Positions 17,775 to 26,886 of a stretch of 45,348 bases of DNA are shown piece by piece (positions within the stretch are counted from its first letter, which is position 1; the number at the start of each line of letters is the position of its first letter). The DNA is from Bacteroides sp. (GTDB taxonomy: Bacteria > Bacteroidota > Bacteroidia > Bacteroidales > Bacteroidaceae). Below the pieces are notes generated by a model. That model did not search any database. It worked only from the letters and a program-made list of their open reading frames with translations, and was not told where the DNA came from. A program made the translations under genes and the position numbers. The stretch lies in NCBI GenBank assembly GCA_021203515.1, contig JAJQAY010000143.1:1-45348 (forward strand), read 5' to 3'.

Positions 17775-19878
17775 ATGTGCACAAAACAGCTAATATCAGC
17801 GCTTGTCAGCGTTCTATTCCTGATAGGAAATACCTCACAAGCGCAAGAAACACCCCAAATAATTATACAAACAAGCTCTCTGAGCTAGGTTCCAACGACT
17901 CCTTTTATGAGATGTGGAAACTATATAACGACTCTGCCGCCTACTTTAAAGATGAAATGCGGCTGTACTCCCAAATATGTATCGGCTATGCGTTCAACCG
18001 CCCGGAATTGACCATCAAGAGTATCGACTCATTATATACCTATTATCCTTCGGACGAATATCCGCCCAATTTTAAATATATAAGAGCAAAATCATTACTT
18101 GAGTTAGGTAGATACAACGAATTGGCAGCCTACTGCAAAAGTTGCGAAAAGGATTCCGTATGCAAGATTGATCCTGACTACGCCTGGATTGAAGCACTCG
18201 CCTACCAACTGGCCGGAACTCCGGATTGCACCATAGACTTTCCCCAGGGAGAATGCACCATCCCCGCGTCACGGGATTTTCCCCTTCGGATAACAATTCA
18301 GTTGAATGGCATGGAATTGCCGAATACAATTCTGGATACGGGTGCTCCTTTTACTTTACTCTCCCATGAAACAGCCAAGAAGTATAATATCCGTATGTTT
18401 AAAGATACGGTTATCGTCGGCACTTATTGTGGTCCGATTGAAGCTGTGACCGGCATTATAGAGGAGTTATGCATCGGAGATATTGTTTGCCACCATGCCT
18501 ATGTGAAGGTAGCGTCCCCGCAAGTTCCGGATTATTTTCTCGAAAACAACACGCTGGGAATACAAGAACTGGCCAAACTATCATCCGTCGAGATTGCCCC
18601 GGGCCAAATAACGTTCAGAAAGAATATCCACAAAGATACGCTTCACCCCAATGTGTGCTTCAGAAACGGTCATCCATATATTCAATCTATAAATAACAAT
18701 CAGATAGAGGAATACATTTTGGATACAGGCTATGATACCAACCATTTATATACCAACGACTCTATTCCGGAAGATACTCCGGTATGGTGTGATGTCTCCG
18801 GAAATCCGGTTCAATTCTTCACGAAGAAAGGAACTAATAGTATAGCAGGCAAGTGTAATGGAACTTTAGGTCTTCCATACATTTATAATTTTGAGTCTTG
18901 TCTCTTAGATTTTGATAAAATGGCTTTTACCGGCACCGGTTGCCGGAAGATACCCTTCAGTTATTCGATGTGCATCAACAATGGTGACTTTGCCCATTTG
19001 AATGCCAACCGCGAATGGTATAAAGCAAGAACGAATGAGATGGGACGCTGGATTATCAATTCTTTTACCGGATTTACTAAAAATGATATGGATATGTGTA
19101 TCCAATATGCAGATTCACTGCTGAACAAATATACAAATGAACTTGGCTTCGGAATCATCTCCATACAAAACGTGCGCGCGATTGCTTCCGCATATACCGG
19201 AGACTTCCCAGCAGCAATCCTGTTCCTGAAAAATTGCATAGAACAGAATAGCAATCTGCTAGGTAGCCTGAATAAATGTCAGGCTATGCTACCAATAGAT
19301 AGACAGAGAATTAGTTGGCATACTCCCAGTGTTATCCTTCCGGCTAGCATGGATGACAATGGTTTATCCGTAACAGCCAAAATCAACCAAAAAGAATTGA
19401 GACTCTATTTTATACCCGAAAAGACCGAATGCATGATTTCGTCCGAAGAAGCGGAAAAGTATCAAATGCAAATCATAGAATATGAAGAAGACTCCGCTCA
19501 TAAGGAAAAATAGCTATTGCAAAAGAACTCATACTTAGGAGTATGACCGCACAGAACGTACAGTTCAGTATCGATGAGGAAATAAATGGTGTTTATCTGG
19601 GGAACAGTTTACTGTATATGATACCGCAATATTCCCTTGAAAAGCAACAAATCACTCTATTCAAGCAACCGACTCCTGCTGGCGAAAAAGAAATAAAACA
19701 TCCCCTTTTAATGATACAACACATGCTATGTTATTATCAACTAAAAGGGGATGATATAGAGGAAATTGATATTACAACTCCAGATCCAATGGCAAAGACC
19801 GTTACTCTGAAAGAGTTACTGGAACAAAACAGCAAAGTGACCATTGACGGCCAGAATATGTATATACGTTTTCTCTAG
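17775..19878 (+). pseudogene. Exported multi-domain retropepsin-like protein, frameshifted twice
   Basis: Restored length 701 aa. ATG 17775 opens a signal peptide (TKQLISALVSVLFLIGNTSQ) in one frame, which stops at a TAG near 17890. Adding one C to CCCC 17853-17856 joins it to the long frame ending at 19513. Adding one A to the run 19506-19510 joins that to the last frame (stop 19878). After a TPR-like helical region come aspartyl protease-like domains. Domain 1 has ILDTGAPFTLLS (Asp codon 18334). Domain 2 has ILDTGYDTN (18722). A third copy near 19400 has the same fold pattern, but FIPEKTECM replaces the DTG. This is like Bacteroidetes aspartyl-protease family proteins, exported; substrates unknown. 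Confidence 0.8.
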
Positions 19879-19907
19879 CTAGAGATATTCCATAAACAAT
19901 AAAGTTA

Positions 19908-19944
19908 AAGCCAACTAATTCATTGCGAGTTAGTTGGCTTTTTT
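19908..19944 (+). terminator. Terminator after the retropepsin-like gene
   Basis: AAGCCAACTAA (19908-19918) pairs perfectly with TTAGTTGGCTT (19930-19940) around an 11-base loop and runs into TTTT. It starts 29 bases after the restored stop, supporting 19878 as the true gene end. Confidence 0.92.
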
Positions 19945-20046
19945 GCATCTTTAATCATTCCCCAAAAAATACGGTTTGACGGCTAAAACGAGGGTAATTC
20001 AAAGTAAAAACACAATAATGAAAACAGCCCTCAAAGGTGTGTTTTA

Positions 20047-21228
20047 TCAATAAAAATCCGCAAACACAAAAACATTATTACTTTCCTCATCTTCAAGAAG
20101 TGAAGCAACCAGTTCTTTGAGTTTACCACTGAGCTTGTTCTTGTAATATGCTTCTTCGAGTTCAGCAAATTCCAGTTCAAAGTGGTACGCATGTTCGTAA
20201 TAATTTAAAAGCCGGGGATTGATATACAACTCTTTTCCTTCAAAATCGGAAAGAGTTATTTTTTGGCGAAACAGTTCCCCTGTTGCTTTGTCACGCATAT
20301 AATACTTTGGTGTCGGAGATTCCCCTGTTTCCCGATAAGGGTAAACCGCTATAAACTGATATTTCCCCGCATCCATACAGATATCCATAACCGTCATTGG
20401 GGTTTGACTGCTCAATATTGGTTTTTTGTACATATATGGAGTTAAATGCTTTTCTTTGCTGTAATGAAAAACGGTGTCGGATTCGGGATTGTATAAAAGT
20501 AATCCGTCAGCCGACTTTCTCACACGTCCGTAACTCACCTGACCAGTAAATACACTGTTCTTATAACTCAGATCTATATTTTTGTTTGGTAGTGAGATAT
20601 AATCCAGCACTGTACCATCCAATTTGGAAATAAGAAAGAAAGTTGAATCAATGTTTTGTACTATATCTGAGGCATTGCTTTGTATGATAGATCGCCACAA
20701 TTTCGTGTTATCATACACCAATATGGACACATCGTCAAACAAAGTCATTTGTCCGTTAACATTCGTCTGAGGTAAATTTATTTTCCTTTTGAATTCACCC
20801 AATGATGAATAGACCATAATATGATCGCTAAAGTCGGACGAAACAAACACTTCATCATTTGCTTCGTCATACATTAGCGAATATGCATCTCTGTATTCTT
20901 CCGATCCCTGTCCCCTACGGTTAAAATGTGATTTGGGATTTCCCTCTTTTGAGAAAAACAGCACGCTGTTCTGAGAGCGGTCTATAACAATAATATTGTT
21001 TTCAGTTACATAATCAATGCTGCCTTTATAGAGATAATCATCAGTTTTTGAATTGAGGTGCAGATAAGAGACATCCGCAATATCGGTGAGCTCGATTTTC
21101 TTTTCGGGATATTCTTTGGTGACATCAATAAATGCCAGTTTCTCTTGCAGTTCTTTATTAGAGGTACAACTTGCAATTACAAGTGATAAGACTAAATAAA
21201 ACACTTTTCTCATATTCATGACCTTCAA
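20047..21228 (-). CDS. 6-bladed beta-propeller lipoprotein
   Basis: A 393-aa exported lipoprotein. The likely start is the third ATG (21213), giving MRKVFYLVLSLVIASC with a lipobox Cys. Propeller-like strands recur, e.g. IIVIDRSQNSVLFFSKEGN, HFNRRGQGSEEY and DEVFVSSDFSDHIMVYSSLGEF; the GQGxxEY motif is the signature of the Bacteroidetes 6-bladed propeller family. The role is unknown; such proteins often neighbour small exported peptides or transport genes. An orphan gene remnant abuts it upstream. Confidence 0.85.
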   Translation of the reverse strand: MKVMNMRKVFYLVLSLVIASCTSNKELQEKLAFIDVTKEYPEKKIELTDIADVSYLHLNSKTDDYLYKGSIDYVTENNIIVIDRSQNSVLFFSKEGNPKSHFNRRGQGSEEYRDAYSLMYDEANDEVFVSSDFSDHIMVYSSLGEFKRKINLPQTNVNGQMTLFDDVSILVYDNTKLWRSIIQSNASDIVQNIDSTFFLISKLDGTVLDYISLPNKNIDLSYKNSVFTGQVSYGRVRKSADGLLLYNPESDTVFHYSKEKHLTPYMYKKPILSSQTPMTVMDICMDAGKYQFIAVYPYRETGESPTPKYYMRDKATGELFRQKITLSDFEGKELYINPRLLNYYEHAYHFELEFAELEEAYYKNKLSGKLKELVASLLEDEESNNVFVFADFY

Positions 21229-21230
21229 TT

Positions 21231-21388
21231 TTAATTAATTAGGAAATGTCGGCTGATTTCCTCTCGGCTCTTTAATTCTTCCACCTCAATAATTTCCGCT
21301 GGCAAATTATCCTTATAAGTCTGGTTCATTTGGGCATTATGTTTCCTATATGCTTCAGTTATCCACAGGTATTGCAGAATATCCGTAG
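21231..21388 (-). pseudogene. Orphan 3' gene remnant upstream of the propeller gene
   Basis: Between the stop of the Zn peptidase and the propeller start, one frame stays open for about 52 codons. It ends properly in TAA at 21233-21231, with a natural, charged C-terminus (RKHNAQMNQTYKDNLPAEII, then EVEELKSREE). The only upstream starts lie inside the peptidase gene in another frame. This looks like the 3' end of a lost gene that once preceded the propeller gene, cut at the peptidase stop. I do not recognise the family. A chance ORF is the alternative. Confidence 0.45.
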
Positions 21389-22084
21389 CTAGTCTCTGCG
21401 CCCCAGAAATATCATGATGTAATAAATCAGCGTTGCCAGCGAGCCGAGGGCAGCCACTACATAAGTATAGGCAGCCGAACGAAGGGCATCTTCTGCCTGG
21501 GCATGATTGTAGGAGTTCGTAATGCCGGAATTGCTCAGCCATACCAGCGCACGCTTACTTGCATTGATTTCCACCGGAAGTGTGATGAAGCTGAACAGAG
21601 TTGTCATAGCGAATAAGATGATACCTGCCAACAATAATTGCGGGAAGACATTCAGCAACAAGATACCTCCCAGCAATACCCATGTCATGATGTTGGAAGC
21701 AAACGATACTACGGGCACCAACTTGCTACGCATCGTCAGCGGAGCATAAGCGCGCGCATGTTGCACGGCATGTCCGCATTCATGGGCGGCAACGGCGGCA
21801 GCCATGATGCTATTGCCTTCGTATACGCCTTCACTCAGGTTTACTGTCTTATTGGCAGGATTGCAATGGTCGGTCAGATGCCCCGGAGTATGCGTCACGG
21901 TCACATCATAGATACCATTATCGTGCAGCATCTTCAATGCCACGTCTCTTCCCGTCATTCCGTTGCCGGTAGCGATTTTAGAGTATTTCTTAAACTTGTT
22001 CTGCAAATTCATCTGTACCAACCAACTGACGAGAGCGATACCTATAAAAATAATCCATTGTATTCCTATCATTCCTGTTGTCAT
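21389..22084 (-). CDS. YugP-like membrane zinc metallopeptidase
   Basis: A 231-aa integral membrane protein of the YugP family. It has an N-terminal membrane span (residues 7-24), the HECGH zinc site at 101-105, and two further hydrophobic segments (about 121-160) plus a C-terminal one (208-226). Residues 80-92 (TVNLSEGVYEGNS) are conserved in the family. The physiological substrate is unknown. Single gene; a TATTTTTG (22152-22145 minus strand) is a possible -7 box. The end FLGRRD is typical, so the protein is complete despite the remnant that follows. Confidence 0.88.
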   Translation of the reverse strand: MTTGMIGIQWIIFIGIALVSWLVQMNLQNKFKKYSKIATGNGMTGRDVALKMLHDNGIYDVTVTHTPGHLTDHCNPANKTVNLSEGVYEGNSIMAAAVAAHECGHAVQHARAYAPLTMRSKLVPVVSFASNIMTWVLLGGILLLNVFPQLLLAGIILFAMTTLFSFITLPVEINASKRALVWLSNSGITNSYNHAQAEDALRSAAYTYVVAALGSLATLIYYIMIFLGRRD

Positions 22085-22207
22085 ATTCTTCTTTTCTTTT
22101 TTAGTGAATAATTATGTCGTTTCTAATCGTATTACAAATTGCTTGCCAAAAATAAAGGGAAACTGCGAGCTAAGCTACAGTTCCCTCTATCTTTTAAGAA
22201 AAGTTAT

Positions 22208-22290
22208 TAATGATTGGTGATTGATGTTTAGTGATTAGCGTTTAGTGATTAGTGATTGGCATATATCACTAAACACTAATCACTAATCTC
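22208..22290. repeat. TTAGTGATTAG micro-repeat inverted repeat
   Basis: The words gtgattg/tagtgatta recur five times on the left (22208-22260), then their complement cactaat/cactaaa recurs three times on the right (22266-22290) around CATATAT. The right arm contains the fucosidase stop, and its last residues Ile-Ser-Asp are encoded by the repeat word. The element likely forms a hairpin that ends fucosidase mRNA. Confidence 0.8.
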
Positions 22291-23580
22291 CAGTTCCACC
22301 ACCTTATCAATGTCCGTCGGCACTTCAGGAAGCGAAAGAGTGACACCTCCCTCACACTTCTGCGCCTTCAAAGGACGTCGGTCGGCAAAGCTGACGGCTT
22401 TCTTCACTTTCTTATCGCCCAAAGGAAGGAAGAGTGTCTTGTCCTGCAAGTCGAGGATATGCACATATAGTTTGTTTCCTTTCTGGGTGGTTACTCCCCA
22501 AGCATGAGGGGCGATACGACCACCGCGGGTTCCATAAATGGTTTCACCGTAGGTTTTCATCCACTCTCCCACTTCGGCCAGGCGTTGCAAAGCTGTTTCC
22601 GGCAGTTCTCCGTCGGGCTGAGGGCCGATATTCATCAGCAGATTGGCATTCTTGCCAGCTGCTTTCACCAGATAATGTATCAGGGTTTTGGTCGACTTGT
22701 AATTCTGGTCGGTAATCTTATAACCCCACATGCCATTCATGGTTTCGCAGGTTTCCAACGGCAAGGCACTGACGTTTTGTCCTGAAAGTCCGGCATTGTT
22801 CTCGCCCGGCAGGTCGCGCTCGAAAATCTGAATGTCTTCTCCGGCATTAGGCATCTGGTGATGGTTGTTACCAACCAGACAAGCGGGTTGCAGACGGTGT
22901 ATCAGGGTATATTGTTCGGGGAGTTGCCAGTCGAAGTCAGGGTTCTGGTCCTGATCCCACCAGCCGTCAAACCAGATGGCACCAATCTTTCCGTAGTTAG
23001 TCAATAGCTCGGTCAATTGGTTATTCATAAATTGGTAGTAGCTGCTCCAGTCTCCATTCGGATTAGGTCGGCCGGTACCCCGGCCAGTTCGTCCCTGCGG
23101 AGCATCTTCGCGATACCAGTCGATATGCGAGTAATAGAAATGCAACCGGATGCCTTGCTTATGACATTCATCTGCCAGTTCTTTCACAATATCACGTTTG
23201 AAAGGAGTTGCATCTACAATATTATAATCGGAGAAGCGGGTGTGGAACATGGAGAAGCCTTCGTGATGGCGGGAGGTGAAGCAGATATACTTCGCACCGG
23301 ACGCCTTGATGGCTGCCACCCACTTGGCTGCATCAAACTTGGAGGGATAAAAACCGCCCGCCAGCTTGGCATATTCTTTATAATTCAGATTATTGTTCGT
23401 CATGGTCCATTCTCCGGTTGCCAACATGCTGTATAGCCCCCAGTGCAGGAAGATGCCGAATTTACTGTCCTGAAACTCTTCGCGGGATTTCATATTCTCT
23501 TCCGTAGGCTGATACGTCTGTGACTTTGCAGGCAAGGCTACGGATAACAACAATAAAAGTGATAAGAATTGTATTTTCAT
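22276..23580 (-). CDS. Alpha-L-fucosidase (GH29)
   Basis: A 434-aa exported glycosidase that removes alpha-linked L-fucose from glycans, fitting mucin or plant glycan use. A signal peptide occupies 1-21. FGIFLHWGLYSML, YICFTSRHHEGFSMF and the nucleophile Asp205 in AIWFDGWWDQ are GH29 signatures. No extra carbohydrate-binding module is present, so the protein is compact. It stands alone with no SusC/SusD pair nearby. The stop codon lies inside the 22208-22290 repeat. Confidence 0.93.
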   Translation of the reverse strand: MKIQFLSLLLLLSVALPAKSQTYQPTEENMKSREEFQDSKFGIFLHWGLYSMLATGEWTMTNNNLNYKEYAKLAGGFYPSKFDAAKWVAAIKASGAKYICFTSRHHEGFSMFHTRFSDYNIVDATPFKRDIVKELADECHKQGIRLHFYYSHIDWYREDAPQGRTGRGTGRPNPNGDWSSYYQFMNNQLTELLTNYGKIGAIWFDGWWDQDQNPDFDWQLPEQYTLIHRLQPACLVGNNHHQMPNAGEDIQIFERDLPGENNAGLSGQNVSALPLETCETMNGMWGYKITDQNYKSTKTLIHYLVKAAGKNANLLMNIGPQPDGELPETALQRLAEVGEWMKTYGETIYGTRGGRIAPHAWGVTTQKGNKLYVHILDLQDKTLFLPLGDKKVKKAVSFADRRPLKAQKCEGGVTLSLPEVPTDIDKVVELEISD

Positions 23581-23700
23581 GATATTAACAAGTAATTGAT
23601 TTTATTGAAGGTAAATATACTGTTTTTTTTTAAATGCTCATACTTTACTTGAACATTTTAACACTTGCAGTCAGTATACTAAAAATTACAAAGTGAACAA

Positions 23701-25269
23701 CTAATGAAAAAGACTATCTTTCTCCATTCTTCTTTTCATCATCAAAATTGCAGGAGTTTTAATTTTCATCGGCTTGCTTATTATTATTTGGGCTATATGT
23801 TTAGCTTGTTTATATTCGCCATGATCTCTATACAAATAAAATAATTTGCATAAGGGCATAAAACGAGAAGGACACATATCTCTTGCCGAACTATAATATT
23901 TTTCAGCCATCTTAAAATTATTCAGATTTTGGTATCCTTCTCCAATAACCAATTCCAAGTCATAGTCTGCCCAATACTCTCGACATCTTAAAGCTACAGC
24001 TAAACATTCTTCATATTGTTTCATTACTAAAAGAACAGATGCGTAATTATAAAGGAAGTAAGGATTATCTTTAAGCATCACTTCAGAGCATTGATAAATG
24101 TGGAGAGCCTCATCACTATGTTCACCTAATGAAAGTTCCGAAGCATTAAACCACTGCCTTTCTGCATCGACATGTTCAACCAGTTTATAACCTCCATACC
24201 CTAAAACAAATATAATCGTTATACATATTATCTTTTTTATATATTTCGGGCACAAAAAGAATTTGAAATATTCAATTAATACCGTATATACACATAAGTA
24301 AAATATAATCCAAATGAAAGGATATGAAAATGGATATGAAAAACAAGAAAGAGTACCTATAATTAATAAAGAGTAAAGACTTATTTTTTTATTCATATTA
24401 GAGGCGGTTTTATATGAATAAATAAGTAATAAAACCATTACAATTAATGCTAATATCCCAACAATTCCAAAAGTTAAAAGAATATTTAAATACTCATTAA
24501 AGGGATGTTTGACATTATCTGCCAATATAGAATAACGTTCCTGTTTATGCTGCCTAAAGTAACTTGCTTGATAATCCATATAGTGGGCCTCAAAACTTCC
24601 CAGTCCATGTCCAATCCAAAAAGCATCTTTTGCCATATTCATGCTGCACTTCCAGATCAAGATTCTCCCATCTGCAGAATCCTTCTTCATCCAATAGCCT
24701 GCAATAAAAAATAATACAAAACTAATGAGCAGACAAATAGTAGAAATCCATTTCAGCTTCAATTGACGATACAAAAAAACACAACATAGAATAAGGAGAC
24801 TTGTTATTCCTGATCTTGAATATGATAAAATCACTGCAATTATTACTATAACTCCTATTATCCAGCCTGCAAATTTGATATATTTAGAATTACTCTTCAA
24901 TAAATAGAAACCAATAAATGGTATTCCTGCACACAAACATGCAGAGAAACCTGCAGGATTATCAAAACTGCCAGTTACTCTATAAGGGAAACATGATTTC
25001 AGAATGTTGCAATATTGAGCTATTCCATAAATAGCCTGCAATAAACAAATAATAGATATTATTACTCCTATTGCAGCTATATCGACTTTTACAGATTTAG
25101 AGAATAATGTTCTTACACAGCAATATATACCTATAAACAAAGCCCCAGCTATTGTAAAAATCCATTTAGGGAAAACATAAATATCTGTGAATTGTTCCGA
25201 AAATAAGAACATACTACCTGCACATAACAGTGTGAAAACAAATAGAAATATAGAAATCTTATTACTCAC
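23701..25269 (-). CDS. O-antigen ligase/Wzy-like membrane protein with TPRs
   Basis: A 522-aa protein with about ten to eleven hydrophobic spans over residues 1-365, followed by a soluble TPR-like tail (about 375-522, e.g. NPYFLYNYASVLLVMKQYEE). The large periplasmic loop contains GHGLGSFEAHYMDYQ and VKHPFNEYLNILLTFG, the Wzy_C/WaaL signature. The family polymerises or ligates glycans, or glycosylates exported proteins. No glycan cluster surrounds it. It heads an AT-rich block with a small membrane protein and lipoprotein, so a dedicated protein O-glycosylation or peptide-export role is conceivable but unproven. Confidence 0.85.
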   Translation of the reverse strand: MSNKISIFLFVFTLLCAGSMFLFSEQFTDIYVFPKWIFTIAGALFIGIYCCVRTLFSKSVKVDIAAIGVIISIICLLQAIYGIAQYCNILKSCFPYRVTGSFDNPAGFSACLCAGIPFIGFYLLKSNSKYIKFAGWIIGVIVIIAVILSYSRSGITSLLILCCVFLYRQLKLKWISTICLLISFVLFFIAGYWMKKDSADGRILIWKCSMNMAKDAFWIGHGLGSFEAHYMDYQASYFRQHKQERYSILADNVKHPFNEYLNILLTFGIVGILALIVMVLLLIYSYKTASNMNKKISLYSLLIIGTLSCFSYPFSYPFIWIIFYLCVYTVLIEYFKFFLCPKYIKKIICITIIFVLGYGGYKLVEHVDAERQWFNASELSLGEHSDEALHIYQCSEVMLKDNPYFLYNYASVLLVMKQYEECLAVALRCREYWADYDLELVIGEGYQNLNNFKMAEKYYSSARDMCPSRFMPLCKLFYLYRDHGEYKQAKHIAQIIISKPMKIKTPAILMMKRRMEKDSLFH

Positions 25270-25301
25270 ACATTAATTGTTAAGCATTTATATAATTTTA
25301 T

Positions 25302-25556
25302 CTATTTAGTTATCATTCTGAATATAATCATAAATACCAATAGGAAACATACCACTACAGGAAGATAGTGTTTAAATTTTCTATCCATCCTCTTTCGAGG
25401 CATAGTCATTACTGCAACGAATGTCAACCATCCCCACATCAAGAACGATGCAAGAGAAAAATATAAAGGAGCAAGAGGAAAGCAAAAGCTATCAATTACA
25501 AAGACAACAAAATAGCCACAGGCCAAAATACAAAAAATGTAATGATACCACTTCAT
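25302..25556 (-). CDS. Small three-span membrane protein, 84 aa
   Basis: Three hydrophobic segments (residues 4-23, 27-51 and 66-81) with a basic loop (PRKRMDRKFKHYLP) between the second and third. There is no recognised domain. It lies 32 bases upstream of the Wzy-like gene on the same strand and 22 bases after the lipoprotein gene, so the three are probably one operon. The base composition is AT-rich like its neighbours. Confidence 0.7.
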   Translation of the reverse strand: MKWYHYIFCILACGYFVVFVIDSFCFPLAPLYFSLASFLMWGWLTFVAVMTMPRKRMDRKFKHYLPVVVCFLLVFMIIFRMITK

Positions 25557-25578
25557 TTCATAAACTATTAAAATATGA

Positions 25579-26247
25579 TTACTTACTTTTCAAACAATCC
25601 TCATATGCTCTTTCTGCCAGGCGTATATCATCAGCGTAATTGGCTAAAGCTGCAGCATAACATAAACATGCAACAACTGGGACTTCTACTAAGCACGTGC
25701 ATCCTATAATTGCCAAATCAGCTTTACCCTGAGCCCAAGCATAGTCAGATTTTCGACGTTCTTCACATGTCTCCACTGGATCGTATGGATTGCATTCAGT
25801 GCTACGCGTCTTTATAACTACCCGCATTCTTTTCTCCGAAAAACTTAAAAATAGTTGAGTCTGTTCGGTTTTGTTCAATCTCAAAATATCCGTATTGATA
25901 ACTAATTTTTCTTTTGTTTTTGCCAACAACAACAATCCATCTTTAATATCAGCTTTATTTATAAAGGCTTCCATATAATCATCATTATTCAAATTATACA
26001 TTAGCTCGTCAAATTCTTCCCTACTCATAGCCGATGTATGATCCAAAATTTGTTTACACAATTGCTGACTGCACATTTTAAAGTCCAAAAAAGCATTTTC
26101 TTCAGCGACAGTTTCCATTAATTGTGCTCTAAATCCCTGTTCATCTACTATTTCGGATTCTGTTTGACAATCATTGCTTTGCCCTTCTGAACTACAACTG
26201 TACACTACAAATACTGTAGATACAATTAATACTGCCCGATAAAACAT
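25579..26247 (-). CDS. Lipoprotein with Cys-rich C-terminal helical hairpin
   Basis: About 222 aa from the internal ATG at 26247, chosen because it gives FYRAVLIVSTVFVVYSC, a lipoprotein signal with lipobox Cys; the open frame extends 29 codons further without signal character. The C-terminal 55 residues are distinctive: YAWAQGKADLAIIGCTCLVE, two more Cys, an Ala-rich stretch, then ANYADDIRLAERAYEDCL. Similar Ala/Cys C-termini occur in uncharacterised exported Bacteroidetes proteins. It leads the operon with the 84-aa membrane protein and the Wzy-like ligase, so it might be their substrate or partner. No known function. Confidence 0.7.
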   Translation of the reverse strand: MFYRAVLIVSTVFVVYSCSSEGQSNDCQTESEIVDEQGFRAQLMETVAEENAFLDFKMCSQQLCKQILDHTSAMSREEFDELMYNLNNDDYMEAFINKADIKDGLLLLAKTKEKLVINTDILRLNKTEQTQLFLSFSEKRMRVVIKTRSTECNPYDPVETCEERRKSDYAWAQGKADLAIIGCTCLVEVPVVACLCYAAALANYADDIRLAERAYEDCLKSK

Positions 26248-26341
26248 TTTTTTCCATACCTCGTTCGATTTAAAGTTTATATAAAGGAAATCGTCATGTA
26301 TAAAAGTCGTTGAATTATTACAGAATATCAACAATAGACCG

Positions 26342-26371
26342 TATACAAATCGCTAATATATTATTTGTATA
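26342..26371. promoter_or_regulatory. Inverted repeat, candidate operator
   Basis: TATACAAAT (26342-26350) and ATTTGTATA (26363-26371) form a perfect 9-bp inverted repeat with a 12-base spacer, 95 bases before the lipoprotein ATG. A dimeric regulator, possibly the adjacent HTH protein, could bind here. Site function is inferred only. Confidence 0.4.
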
Positions 26372-26444
26372 TGGTGATATATTGATTTAATTTTGTTTTT
26401 CATATAATACATCCACTTTTGATATTACCCATATTTATAAACAA

Positions 26445-26864
26445 TTAAAGGTAGAGTGTTTTAATAGCATCAGAGAAAGAGTATTTCTTAATCTTCATTT
26501 TCTTTTTAAGTCGACTTCGTCTCATTCGAAATGAGCTCATTTGAACATGTAATATTCGGGCGATATGAGCATGCTCCATATTGGAACGTAACAAAAGTAT
26601 AACATGAATATCATCTTCAGTAAGCATAGGATAGATTTTTCTCAATCGTTTAGTGAATCCATTTTGAACATGATTGATTAGAATTTCCAATTCTAGCCAA
26701 TCACTCATTGTAAATTCATTTCTACACGCAATAAATGTTTGAATTTCACTTGTTATTTTTAAGGGGCATTTTAAGCACCCTTTTCTGTGCATAATTGAAC
26801 TTAAACACAGGCCTAATTTGTAAATTAATGATGTTATATTAATCATAGTTTTGTATATTATCAA
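26445..26864 (-). CDS. HTH protein resembling C-termini of Bacteroides sensor-regulators
   Basis: 139 aa. Residues about 53-135 (SDWLELEILINHVQNGFTKR, LTEDDIHVILLLRSNMEHAH, SSFRMRRSRLKKKM) match the C-terminal sigma-like HTH module that normally follows TPR and membrane segments in Bacteroides regulators. Here it stands with only a short N-terminal segment, so it may be a stripped or truncated regulator. The start is uncertain (several ATGs). It lies between the lipoprotein and transglutaminase genes in the AT-rich block and may control them. Confidence 0.65.
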   Translation of the reverse strand: MIIYKTMINITSLIYKLGLCLSSIMHRKGCLKCPLKITSEIQTFIACRNEFTMSDWLELEILINHVQNGFTKRLRKIYPMLTEDDIHVILLLRSNMEHAHIARILHVQMSSFRMRRSRLKKKMKIKKYSFSDAIKTLYL

Positions 26865-26886
26865 ACATTTTTATAATCAATCCATT

